A DNA stretch of 13,029 nucleotides from positions 1 through 13,029 of the forward strand of contig JAGVJW010000159.1 of NCBI GenBank assembly GCA_020050895.1. The letters are read 5' to 3'. This DNA comes from a bacterium (GTDB lineage: Bacteria; Bacteroidota; Ignavibacteria; Kapaibacteriales; Kapaibacteriaceae). Position numbers and translations under genes: made by a program. This document shows, in pieces, positions 5,782 through 13,029 of the stretch; the first letter of the stretch is position 1; each line of letters starts with the position of its first letter. Below the pieces are notes generated by a model. It was not told the origin of the DNA and searched no databases. It saw only the letters and a program-made list of their open reading frames with translations.

Positions 5782-8700
5782 TGCGCATCCTCATTCTTCT
5801 GTTGTGCTCCGTTGCATTCGTTAAAGCACAGGTTTCGACAACTGTTATTGACGGTCTTCGCAAAAAGACGGTGCGGTTTGTGGCCTACGTCAATTGTACT
5901 GCCATCCCGGAACCGGGAAAGAAGATCGATTCTGCTGTAATCCTCGTTCGTGGCGAACACATTGTGTCTGTTGCCGCAGGGACTACAATTCCAGCTGGAG
6001 CTGATGTAAGAGATTTGAAGGGGGCATGGGTCTATGCAGGCTTCGTTGATCCTTTCGTCGACGTCAATTCATTCTCATCCAAATCAGCAAAGGCTGTTGG
6101 CCATGCCGGATATGAGGAAGATGACGATGGAAGCCCGTCGAGACCGCCACAAACAGGTGCCCACTACTGGAACGAAGCAGTACGGCCTGAACGAAAGGCC
6201 ACGGACAATCTGTCAGTTGATGCAGAACAAGCAAAGGATTGGACTGCTATTGGAATCCTTGCTGCATCTGTTGCTTCGCACGATGGGATATTTTCCGGCA
6301 GCAATGCAGCAATCATAATGCGCCAAGGATCGGCAGCACAAATTGTGTTAGCCGATGCAGTAACACAGAACCTGAGTTTTCGCAAAGGAAGTTCAAGCAC
6401 GCCCTATCCTACATCGCAGATGGGTTCAATTGCATTGATCCGTCAGTCATTCATTGATGCCGACTGGTATGGTAAGGCTCACGCTACATCTGGTGCACCT
6501 AATGCAAAACTTCCTGAAACAAACATTTCACTCGACGCTCTTAATCGTGCTGTTAAGGCAAACACACCTTTTGTTGCAAGCGCGCAGGATGAACACGATA
6601 TAGGCCGATGGTCGCGCATTGCCAAAGAAGCTGGAGTGCGGTTAATCTTCAAGGGCAGCGGGCTTGAGTATCGGAGGTCTGCTTCGATTGCCTCTATTAA
6701 GGCCGAATGGGGAGGACTCGATATCATCACGCCACTTTCGTTTCCCGAAGTTCCCGACGTCTCCGACCCCGTTGAAGCTCGTGCTGTTTCTCTTACCGAT
6801 CTCATTCATTGGTATTGGGCAGCCGATAATGCACACATATTGGATTCAATCGGCTACCGCGTTGCATTTACAACAGATGGACTAAAGGATAAAGGCTCCT
6901 ATCTAAAAAACATTAGATTATGTGTTAACCGCGGTTTGGATAGCAACAAAGCTCTTGCTGCCATCACTACCGTTCCATCTGAATTATCGGGGGTTTCGTC
7001 GGTTGTTGGAAGCATTGCTCCAAAGAAAATCGCGAACCTGGTAGTTATGTCGGGCCCGCTGTTCAACGAAGAATCAACCATTCGCAGCATTGTAGTTGCA
7101 GGTGACGAGCACGTTCTGGAGCCCCCTACCACCGTCGACATTCGGGGAACGTGGAATCTCTCATCGAATGCCGTCGCCAAACAGTTAACGGTCGAAATTT
7201 CGGGTAAACCTGAAAAACCATCGGCAATAGTAAAAATAGATACTATTATCGTTCCCTCCACAATTTCATTGAAGGACAACCGGGTAGTCCTCACAATCAA
7301 CTTCGATACACTGGGCATTGCAGGTTTATCGCGCGTTGTGGTGCAGGCCGATAGCATCCTGATGCAGGGTGAATTGCTGCTGCCCGATGGCAAGACGGCA
7401 TCGTTTGTAATGAACCGGACGAAGCCGTTTACTCCCAACAAAGAAGAAAATCGAAACGGTGAGGACAGACGCGAAAAAGCAGAAGCCAGAAGAGGCTTGC
7501 CTGGATGGCTGCCTTTGGGACCGTTTGGTTTTGAAAAGCAACCCGGACAGGAAACCGTTGTGTTAAAAAATGCAACTGTTTGGACGAGCTCCGACAAGGG
7601 TGTTCTCCAAGGCACCGATGTACTTCTGGCGAATGGCAAGATTGCAGGAGTTGGCAAGGGCTTGACGGCCGATAAAACAATAGACTGTTCCGGTATGCAC
7701 ATTACACCAGGGATAATTGATGAACATTCTCACATTGCCATTTCTCGCGGTGTAAACGAAGGAGCCCACGCCGTTACCACAGAGGTTCGCATTGGCGACG
7801 TCCTCGATCCGGATGATATCAATATTTATCGTCAGATCACGGGCGGTGTAACTGCTTCCCATCTCCTTCACGGCTCTGCAAACCCCATGGGCGGACAGCT
7901 GCAGTTCATACGGTTGCGGTGGGGAGCCGATGCCGAAGGATTGAAATGGCAGGGGGCTAAGCCAACAGTAAAGTTCGCCCTCGGAGAAAACGTTAAACAG
8001 TCGAATTGGGGTGACCGGTTTACGGTTCGCTACCCGCAATCAAGGATGGGCGTCGAAGAAATTATGCGCGACGCCTTTAGGGCAGCACGCGAATACGAAC
8101 AAGAACTCTCGGCAGCAAGTTTAGGTGGCGTACCTGTCCGACGCGACCTGCAGCTTGATGCACTCGTAGAAATTCTTAACAACAAGCGCAACATTCATTG
8201 TCATTCCTATGTGCAAAGCGAAATTCTGATGCTCATGCGCCTTGCTGAAGAATTCGGATTTCGAGTCCATACATTTACACATATTCTCGAAGGTTACAAA
8301 GTTGCATCGGAGATGGCTAAACATGGGGCTATGGCGTCGACGTTCTCTGACTGGTGGGCCTATAAGTTCGAAGTCTACGATGCTATTCCGGAGAATCCTG
8401 CAATCATGCATGACAACGGAGTTGTAGTATCGGTAAACAGCGACGATCCCGAAATGGCTCGGCGCCTGAATCAGGAAGCAGGTAAGAGTGTTGCCTATGG
8501 CGGTGTATCCGAAGAGGAAGCATTGAAGTTCTGCACGCTTAACTCAGCAAAGCAGATGGGAATAGACGACGTTGTGGGATCTGTTGAAACAGGTAAGGAT
8601 GCTGATGTTGTTGTATGGAGCGGCAACCCGCTCAGCAATCACTCTCGAGTCGAACACACCTTCATCGAAGGCAGGCACATGTTTTCCCGCGAGGCCGATG

Positions 8701-8849
8701 AACAGATGAGGACAAGGGATTCCGAGCTACGACGCTATTTAGAGCAGGAAGCTCTTAAGGCTAGCGAGAAAGGATCGGCCACAACAAAAACACGGAAGGT
8801 CGGGAAGCGCGAGTATCATTGCGATACGACTGACGATGAGATGAAATGA
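5781..8849 (+). CDS. Secreted tandem amidohydrolase
   Basis: A 1022-aa protein with a signal peptide (M-R-I-L-I-L-L-L-C-S-V-A-F-V-K-A-Q). It holds two amidohydrolase-superfamily units. The N-terminal unit (about 25-450) keeps the opening beta-sandwich and G-F-V-D motif, but the metal-binding HxH is replaced (D90-P-F92-V-D94), so it is probably catalytically dead. A beta-rich module starting G-T-W-N-L (about 455-550) and a charged linker (about 552-580) follow. The C-terminal unit (about 590-985) has the active-site set: H649-S-H651 after G-I-I-D-E, H806/H808, H830 and H834, and D888-D889 in V-N-S-D-D-P. This resembles imidazolonepropionase/prolidase-like metal hydrolases acting on amide or cyclic amide bonds; the substrate is unknown. 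About 1000-aa tandem proteins of this build are common in Bacteroidota and relatives. The stop overlaps the bshC start by 4 nt (ATGA). Confidence 0.9.
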   Translation: MRILILLLCSVAFVKAQVSTTVIDGLRKKTVRFVAYVNCTAIPEPGKKIDSAVILVRGEHIVSVAAGTTIPAGADVRDLKGAWVYAGFVDPFVDVNSFSSKSAKAVGHAGYEEDDDGSPSRPPQTGAHYWNEAVRPERKATDNLSVDAEQAKDWTAIGILAASVASHDGIFSGSNAAIIMRQGSAAQIVLADAVTQNLSFRKGSSSTPYPTSQMGSIALIRQSFIDADWYGKAHATSGAPNAKLPETNISLDALNRAVKANTPFVASAQDEHDIGRWSRIAKEAGVRLIFKGSGLEYRRSASIASIKAEWGGLDIITPLSFPEVPDVSDPVEARAVSLTDLIHWYWAADNAHILDSIGYRVAFTTDGLKDKGSYLKNIRLCVNRGLDSNKALAAITTVPSELSGVSSVVGSIAPKKIANLVVMSGPLFNEESTIRSIVVAGDEHVLEPPTTVDIRGTWNLSSNAVAKQLTVEISGKPEKPSAIVKIDTIIVPSTISLKDNRVVLTINFDTLGIAGLSRVVVQADSILMQGELLLPDGKTASFVMNRTKPFTPNKEENRNGEDRREKAEARRGLPGWLPLGPFGFEKQPGQETVVLKNATVWTSSDKGVLQGTDVLLANGKIAGVGKGLTADKTIDCSGMHITPGIIDEHSHIAISRGVNEGAHAVTTEVRIGDVLDPDDINIYRQITGGVTASHLLHGSANPMGGQLQFIRLRWGADAEGLKWQGAKPTVKFALGENVKQSNWGDRFTVRYPQSRMGVEEIMRDAFRAAREYEQELSAASLGGVPVRRDLQLDALVEILNNKRNIHCHSYVQSEILMLMRLAEEFGFRVHTFTHILEGYKVASEMAKHGAMASTFSDWWAYKFEVYDAIPENPAIMHDNGVVVSVNSDDPEMARRLNQEAGKSVAYGGVSEEEALKFCTLNSAKQMGIDDVVGSVETGKDADVVVWSGNPLSNHSRVEHTFIEGRHMFSREADEQMRTRDSELRRYLEQEALKASEKGSATTKTRKVGKREYHCDTTDDEMK

Positions 8850-10396
8850 ACAGCATACCACTGACGTCGGTCTATCGATCGGCTATACTCAAAACGTTTA
8901 TCAACAATCGCGAACAACTCTTCCCGACTTCACACGGCCTTTCACCCAAGAGCCGTACCACAGATAAGCCTTCATGCGTAGTAACCGGACAACAAGTAGG
9001 ATTGTTCGGTGGTCCGTTGTACACCTTACTCAAAATCTGTTCGGCACGCGCCGCAGCCGACGAAATTTTGCGCTCATCCGGAATCGTCACCGATGCTGTA
9101 TTCTGGCTCGAAGACAACGATCACGATGCACACGAAGCCTCGGCAGTATGGCTACCATCGCAGGGAACAGTGAGAGAGTTTTCCATCTGGGATGGATCGA
9201 ACGATCGTTTACCCGTTTGCGACAGGACGTTAACCGAAATCGAACTGCAGCGCATCGACGAGATGCTGACGATGATCGACGGCCAATTTACTAAAGATGT
9301 TCAGCAAATGCTGAATGATGCATACCAGTCTGGCACGTCGTGGTCCGATGCTTTTTTGCGTGTTATTACACGCTTTCTTGATGCATGGCAGATTAAGGTT
9401 GTACGCGGGTCGGACGTGATTGCCTCGGGTTCCCATCGGTGGCTTGTAGAAAAGGATATCACCGAACCGGGCAGCATCGAAGCGTTGATAACATCGACGA
9501 CTGACGAGCTCGAACGACAAGGATTCAAGGCGCAAGCTGCAGTGCCGGATGTTTTGTTTTTTCTAAAGGAAGATAACAACAGACAAAAACTTTCGCTCCG
9601 CGATAAACAAAAACTTTTGCTTCGCGATAGACAAGATTTTTCGCAGAGCGAAATACGGTTTACCACAAACACGGGAGCCTATTCCACCGATGATTTACTG
9701 AGGATTCTCGAGGTTGACCCGGGAAGGTTTTCACCTTCGGTGCTGGCACGTCCGCTGGTACAGGATGCTCATCTCAACTCAGTGGCGGCAGTGTTGGGTC
9801 CGGCAGAAATCGGTTACCACGCCCAGCTTGTTGATGTCTACAAAAGCCTGGGCTTACGTCAGCCTAAAATCCTTTGCCGGCATTCGGCATGCATCGTCGA
9901 TGCTAAAACAAGGCGCGATCTTTCAAAAATTGGAGCAGATCCGCAATTCTTTTTTCGCGCCTGGGACCAAGTTGAGCACGAAATTGCCGACACACTGGCG
10001 CAGGAGACAGACCTTCCTGAGGTAGAAGATGAAACGCTTTCGCAGATCCTGGATCCATACAGAACTGCAGCCCGGCAAATTGATCCAACTCTGCTTAAAA
10101 CAGTCGAAGCAACAGGAGCATCAATTCGTTCAGCTGTTGGACATTTAGAAAGCAAACTCAAGAGTGCGTTAAAAAGAAGTAATGTTCAAACATTCGAGAG
10201 AGCAAGAACCATTTGGACGTCGCTATTTCCCGAAGGCTCGCCGAACGAAAGAATCCTGCCGCTTGCTATGTGGATGTCGCGAATCGGATTCGATACCCTT
10301 CGTATCATTGTAGAGAAAATCTGCGAAGGTTCGCGCAACGAATTCATAATCGCTGACACTTCACAGATAGAAACAGTTGAACGGCATGCCGAATAA
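8846..10396 (+). CDS. bshC: BshC, cysteine-adding enzyme of bacillithiol synthesis
   Basis: BshC is the enzyme assigned to the last step of bacillithiol synthesis, joining cysteine to GlcN-malate; bacillithiol is a low-molecular-weight thiol used in redox buffering in Firmicutes and many Bacteroidota. The 516-aa length is close to the usual ~540. Family segments seen: C-V-V-T-G-Q-Q-V-G-L-F-G-G-P (44-57), V-F-W-L-E-D-N-D-H-D (85-94, family form FWLAxEDHD), and V-Q-D-A-H-L with L-G-P-A-E-I-G-Y-H-A-Q-L (about 305-330). The last ~110 residues contain a helical, coiled-coil-like region. An in-frame 24-bp tandem repeat sits at residues 246-269. The start ATG overlaps the amidohydrolase stop (ATGA) and the end overlaps the response-regulator start by 11 nt. 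bshA and bshB are not in the window. Confidence 0.93.
   Translation: MNSIPLTSVYRSAILKTFINNREQLFPTSHGLSPKSRTTDKPSCVVTGQQVGLFGGPLYTLLKICSARAAADEILRSSGIVTDAVFWLEDNDHDAHEASAVWLPSQGTVREFSIWDGSNDRLPVCDRTLTEIELQRIDEMLTMIDGQFTKDVQQMLNDAYQSGTSWSDAFLRVITRFLDAWQIKVVRGSDVIASGSHRWLVEKDITEPGSIEALITSTTDELERQGFKAQAAVPDVLFFLKEDNNRQKLSLRDKQKLLLRDRQDFSQSEIRFTTNTGAYSTDDLLRILEVDPGRFSPSVLARPLVQDAHLNSVAAVLGPAEIGYHAQLVDVYKSLGLRQPKILCRHSACIVDAKTRRDLSKIGADPQFFFRAWDQVEHEIADTLAQETDLPEVEDETLSQILDPYRTAARQIDPTLLKTVEATGASIRSAVGHLESKLKSALKRSNVQTFERARTIWTSLFPEGSPNERILPLAMWMSRIGFDTLRIIVEKICEGSRNEFIIADTSQIETVERHAE
9581..9652 (+). repeat. In-frame 24-bp tandem repeat in bshC
   Basis: Three consecutive 24-nt units (9581-9604, 9605-9628, 9629-9652) encode RQKLSLRD, KQKLLLRD and RQDFSQSE. 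Units 1 and 2 agree at 21 of 24 bases; unit 3 agrees with unit 1 at 17 of 24. The period is a multiple of three, so copy changes keep the frame. It lies in the segment where BshC proteins normally have a single 'xRRLxLxRxG' strand. Confidence 0.75.
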
Positions 10397-10877
10397 ACGG
10401 GCATATATATTGGTTGTCGACGACAACAAGATCACAACCAAACTCATGCGCAGGTATCTCGAAGCACACAACTTCGAATGCGATGAAGCCTACGATGGTA
10501 TTGAGTGTCTTGAGAAAGTCTCCAAGCGCCTACCCGATGCAATTATCCTCGACGTGATGATGCCCAGACTGGATGGATTCGACACAATCAAGGCGTTGAA
10601 GTCAGATCCGAGATCTGCACTCGTGCCAGTAACAATCGTAACTGCGTTGAACGATATTGCCACCCAGGTGAGAGCCGTTGAAGTTGGGGCTGATGATTTT
10701 CTTACCAAGCCAATCGAAGAGAAGCTCATCATTACAAAGGTCAAGGTGCTTACAGGATGGGCTCAGGAGCGCAAAGCAAACGACCGGCTCCGCACAATTA
10801 TCAATGGATTGATGAATGGCAACAGATCTGCTGTCGAAGAATTATTATCAAAAGAAGGCTTTACTTCACAAACCTGA
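10386..10877 (+). CDS. Single-domain response regulator
   Basis: A 163-aa protein. Residues 5-125 form a CheY-type receiver domain with all phosphotransfer residues: acidic pair D12-D13, phospho-acceptor D56 in L-D-V-M-M-P, T86 in V-T-A, and K108 in T-K-P. The remaining ~40-50 residues are helical and show no DNA-binding, GGDEF or other output domain, so it likely acts through protein contacts or as a phosphorelay shuttle. The receiver resembles those of PleD/PilH-like regulators. No histidine kinase is nearby, so the partner is unknown. I place the start at ATG 10386, inside the last codons of bshC (11-nt overlap); a TTG at 10377 would add three residues. Tight overlap suggests translational coupling with bshC. 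Confidence 0.9.
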   Translation: MPNKRAYILVVDDNKITTKLMRRYLEAHNFECDEAYDGIECLEKVSKRLPDAIILDVMMPRLDGFDTIKALKSDPRSALVPVTIVTALNDIATQVRAVEVGADDFLTKPIEEKLIITKVKVLTGWAQERKANDRLRTIINGLMNGNRSAVEELLSKEGFTSQT

Positions 10878-10883
10878 AACTCA

Positions 10884-11507
10884 ATGCGAAGAATCAGCCC
10901 ATTTCTAATTTCACTGGTATTCTTACTACTCAGCAGTTGCTCCACACTTAGCGATATTTCAAACGCGCTTGCTTCGCTTAAGAAAATGGAGTTCCGTATC
11001 AGTGGCTTATCAAATATGAGAATTGCAGGCGTCGATGTTTCACGCATCTCAGATCCGTCGAAACTCTCCGTTGCCGATGGCATTGCCTTATCAACTGCAT
11101 TCGCAAGGAAGTCGCTTCCCACAACGTTCACTCTAAATGTCGATGCTCGTAATCCCAATAATGGAAGTCAGGGGGCTCGTAATACTCCGCTGACGTTGAG
11201 CGGACTTGACTGGAGACTGCTGATCGACGACAAACAAACGATTACTGGAAACATCGACAAGCCGATTGAGATTCCCGGCACAGCGCCCCTTACCAACATT
11301 CCACTTAGTGTGTCTGTTGACATGTACAAGTTCTTTGCCGATCGCGGTTACGACGGAATAATAAATCTCGCGCTGGCACTAGGCGGCACAAAGGGAAGTA
11401 CTGCACGTGTAAAACTCGATGCACAGCCAAGCGTTGGCACTGCATTTGGCACGATGACCTATCCCAGCCGCATAACAATTGTCGATTCAGAGTTTCGCGG
11501 TAATTAA
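10884..11507 (+). CDS. LEA type 2-like lipoprotein
   Basis: A 207-aa lipoprotein. The signal sequence M-R-R-I-S-P-F-L-I-S-L-V-F-L-L-L-S-S-C places the lipobox L-S-S-C with lipidated Cys19; Ser20 after it favours outer-membrane sorting. The rest is beta-rich. It carries the pattern V-D-A-R-N-P-N-N with 'PLTLSGLDWRLLIDDKQTITGNI' and 'IPGTAPLTNIPLSVSV', typical of the LEA type 2 / WHy fold, whose members are linked to desiccation or stress protection in plants and bacteria. The exact role here is unknown. It begins 6 nt after the response-regulator stop and its own stop shares one base with the next ATG (TAATG), so it belongs to the same transcript. Confidence 0.8.
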   Translation: MRRISPFLISLVFLLLSSCSTLSDISNALASLKKMEFRISGLSNMRIAGVDVSRISDPSKLSVADGIALSTAFARKSLPTTFTLNVDARNPNNGSQGARNTPLTLSGLDWRLLIDDKQTITGNIDKPIEIPGTAPLTNIPLSVSVDMYKFFADRGYDGIINLALALGGTKGSTARVKLDAQPSVGTAFGTMTYPSRITIVDSEFRGN

Positions 11508-12538
11508 TGGACGTCATCGTCCTATTCATTGGCATCACACTTAGTGCAGTTTGCGAGTTCCTTGCATCTGCACTCTTTGGCGTCCGGCAATCCGTACTCT
11601 CGGCAATGGCCGATGAAGGCTCCGTAATTGGCGAACGATTTAAGACTGCCTACGACGACACAGCTGAGACAGCGCTATCAATTTCCTTGGTTGACATGGC
11701 GGCAGTCTCACTGTCAATTTTTATGCTTGCATCTATGTCGTGGGAAGCATCTGCCACGCTACTCCTCCGGCTAGCTGTCTTCCTCCTGGTGCTAGGATTA
11801 ATTAAGGTTGTTGCAGCCACAATAGGAACCCGGTTTTCCGATCATTTGCTTGCCTTCACCAGCGTTGTTTTAGTTACTGTGCGCACTCTTGCGCTTCCCG
11901 CACTGGTTTTGCATAGGCTGATGATGCGATTAACTCAGCATGGTTCTGCAGAGGATGAGGCCCGCGAAGAATTGGAAGCGCTTGTTGAAACTGCTCGGGA
12001 GGAAGGTGCTCTCGACCCGGGCGAGTACAGGATAATGACGAACATCATGAGGTTATCGAGCATTAATGTAAATGATGTTATGACGCCGCGCACCGTAGTA
12101 TTCTGTCTGCCTGCATTAACTACAATTGCCGATGCACTTAAGCTGCCTGAGCTGCAGATGTTTTCGCGATTTCCTGTGTACGATGGAGCAGAACTCGATT
12201 CGGTGAGTGGCTATGTTATTACAAAAGATGTGTTGCGCGCGGCGTTGGCCGGAAGGCTCAGCGTTGAGCTTGGCAAATTGAAGCGCGACGTGGAATTCAT
12301 CCCCGAGAACATTTCGCTTGAACGTGCTCTTGAACAATTCTTGTCTCAGCGGACGCATTTATTCATGGTAGTAGATGAACATGGCGGCGTTGAAGGACTC
12401 ATAACACTCGAAGATCTGCTCGAAACCATGTTGGGAGCGGAAATCGTTGATGAAGCCGATCATGTTATCGATTTGCGTGCACTTGCTAAACAGCGACGGG
12501 ATGCCCGGATTGCACGACTTTCTGCACAACGCAGCTAA
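11507..12538 (+). CDS. CNNM/CBS-domain membrane protein (hemolysin C-like)
   Basis: A 343-aa inner-membrane protein of the CNNM (DUF21)/CorC type, a family linked to Mg2+ or divalent-metal transport; 'hemolysin' is a historical label. Residues 1-145 hold hydrophobic segments (about 3-25, 60-80, 86-106 and 115-137) of the CNNM transmembrane domain. A cytosolic CBS pair follows: V-M-T-P-R (191-195) with F-S-R-F-P-V-Y (219-225), then H-L-F-M-V-V-D-E-H-G-G-V-E-G-L-I-T-L-E-D-L-L-E (284-306). The protein stops soon after (E-I-V-D-E-A-D), lacking the C-terminal CorC_HlyC domain present in ~430-aa members. CBS domains in this family bind nucleotides. Starts with a one-base overlap with the lipoprotein stop. 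Its stop overlaps the convergent aldehyde dehydrogenase stop by 4 nt. Confidence 0.92.
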   Translation: MDVIVLFIGITLSAVCEFLASALFGVRQSVLSAMADEGSVIGERFKTAYDDTAETALSISLVDMAAVSLSIFMLASMSWEASATLLLRLAVFLLVLGLIKVVAATIGTRFSDHLLAFTSVVLVTVRTLALPALVLHRLMMRLTQHGSAEDEAREELEALVETAREEGALDPGEYRIMTNIMRLSSINVNDVMTPRTVVFCLPALTTIADALKLPELQMFSRFPVYDGAELDSVSGYVITKDVLRAALAGRLSVELGKLKRDVEFIPENISLERALEQFLSQRTHLFMVVDEHGGVEGLITLEDLLETMLGAEIVDEADHVIDLRALAKQRRDARIARLSAQRS

Positions 12539-13029
12539 GCCTCCACAACGGACTTGCGGCTGACAAATTCCAACAGTCCTTCGTTGCCAAGTTCCCTTCC
12601 ATAGCCACTGTCCTTAACGCCACCGAATGGCAATCTGGCATCACTTCTAACAAAGTCGTTGACAAATACCATTCCACATTCAAGTTCCGCTGCAAACCTA
12701 TTTGCACGCTCGCTGCTTGTCGTAAACACAGCAGCTCCCAAGCCGTAACGGGAGGCGTTTGCAACAGTAATTGCCTCTTCATCGGTGGTTATCGTAATTA
12801 CCGCCGCCGCAGGTCCAAACAACTCTTCAGTATCGGCAACGCTGCCTGGCTTTACATTGGTGAGAACGATTGGGTTTACATAAAAGCCTTCCGTCAATGC
12901 GTCGGTCCTCACACTGCGCGAGGCAGTAGCCCCTTCCGCTACGGCCCGATCGATCTGATCGAGAAATGTATTTTTCAGATCATTTCGCGCAAGCGGACCT
13001 ACATCAACACCCGACGTAGGATCGCCGAC
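12535..13029 (-). CDS. Aldehyde dehydrogenase, SSADH-type, C-terminal part
   Basis: The gene enters from the right edge; 164 C-terminal residues are present. The frame is open to the edge, reading V-G-D-P-T-S-G-V-D-V-G-P-L-A-R, a conserved aldehyde dehydrogenase segment. The GTG at 12910-12912 is thus an internal Val, not a start. Further family motifs: E-E-L-F-G-P with the cofactor-binding Glu, A-N-A-S-R-Y-G-L-G-A-A-V-F, and L-P-F-G-G-V-K-D-S-G-Y-G-R-E-L-G. This combination is closest to NAD(P)-dependent succinate-semialdehyde dehydrogenases (E. coli Sad/GabD type), which oxidise succinate semialdehyde to succinate. The catalytic Cys lies in the missing N-terminal part, so substrate choice cannot be judged firmly. 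The stop TAG overlaps the CNNM gene stop. Confidence 0.9.
   Translation of the reverse strand, partial: VGDPTSGVDVGPLARNDLKNTFLDQIDRAVAEGATASRSVRTDALTEGFYVNPIVLTNVKPGSVADTEELFGPAAAVITITTDEEAITVANASRYGLGAAVFTTSSERANRFAAELECGMVFVNDFVRSDARLPFGGVKDSGYGRELGNEGLLEFVSRKSVVEA

Noticed and set aside
6899..7702. Minus-strand open frame of 267 codons
   Set aside because: Antisense to the amidohydrolase, whose frame carries conserved motifs throughout; the antisense translation has none.
12910..12912. GTG as start of the aldehyde dehydrogenase
   Set aside because: The frame continues open to the window edge with conserved aldehyde dehydrogenase residues upstream of it.

Overview
The window looks like the end of a metagenome-assembled contig from a Bacteroidota/Chlorobiota-type (FCB group) bacterium, possibly a Kapabacteria or Ignavibacteria relative. 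This is inferred from gene content: a DUF3078 outer-membrane protein, a secreted tandem amidohydrolase, a LigA of that flavour, BshC (bacillithiol synthesis) and one promoter that fits the Bacteroidota consensus (TTG, 20 nt, TAnnTTTG). No rRNA, tRNA, CRISPR array or recognisable IS element is visible. The first 14 bases are not genomic: they are the 3' end of the Illumina read-1 adapter.

Left accessory region (15-906, minus strand). Three tightly packed small genes read toward the contig end: an unknown 122-aa protein, a very acidic 84-aa protein, and a RelE/ParE-type toxin cut off by the adapter. A candidate promoter lies just upstream, with a near-perfect palindrome (GTACGTA-N4-TACGTAC) touching its -7 box, as expected for an autoregulated toxin-antitoxin-like module. 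About 730 bp without a convincing gene follow (907-1634), holding two strong hairpins.

Housekeeping and envelope region (1635-12538). ligA (NAD-dependent DNA ligase, plus) converges on a DUF3078 beta-barrel gene (minus), and their stop codons overlap by 4 nt. Divergent from the DUF3078 gene, six plus-strand genes form one packed block: an S8 serine peptidase without an obvious signal peptide, a secreted ~1000-aa tandem amidohydrolase, bshC, a single-domain response regulator, a LEA type 2-like lipoprotein and a CNNM/CBS membrane protein. Spacings are 27, -4, -11, 6 and -1 nt, so co-transcription is likely. The functions do not make an obvious pathway; envelope, redox and signalling roles are mixed.

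Right edge (12535-13029, minus). The C-terminal 164 residues of an aldehyde dehydrogenase of the succinate-semialdehyde dehydrogenase type run off the window. This gene again converges with its neighbour through a 4-nt stop overlap. The least ordinary material is the left module, the 24-bp in-frame repeat in bshC and the altered zinc finger of LigA. I did not see a clearly new multi-gene system beyond the small three-gene cassette.
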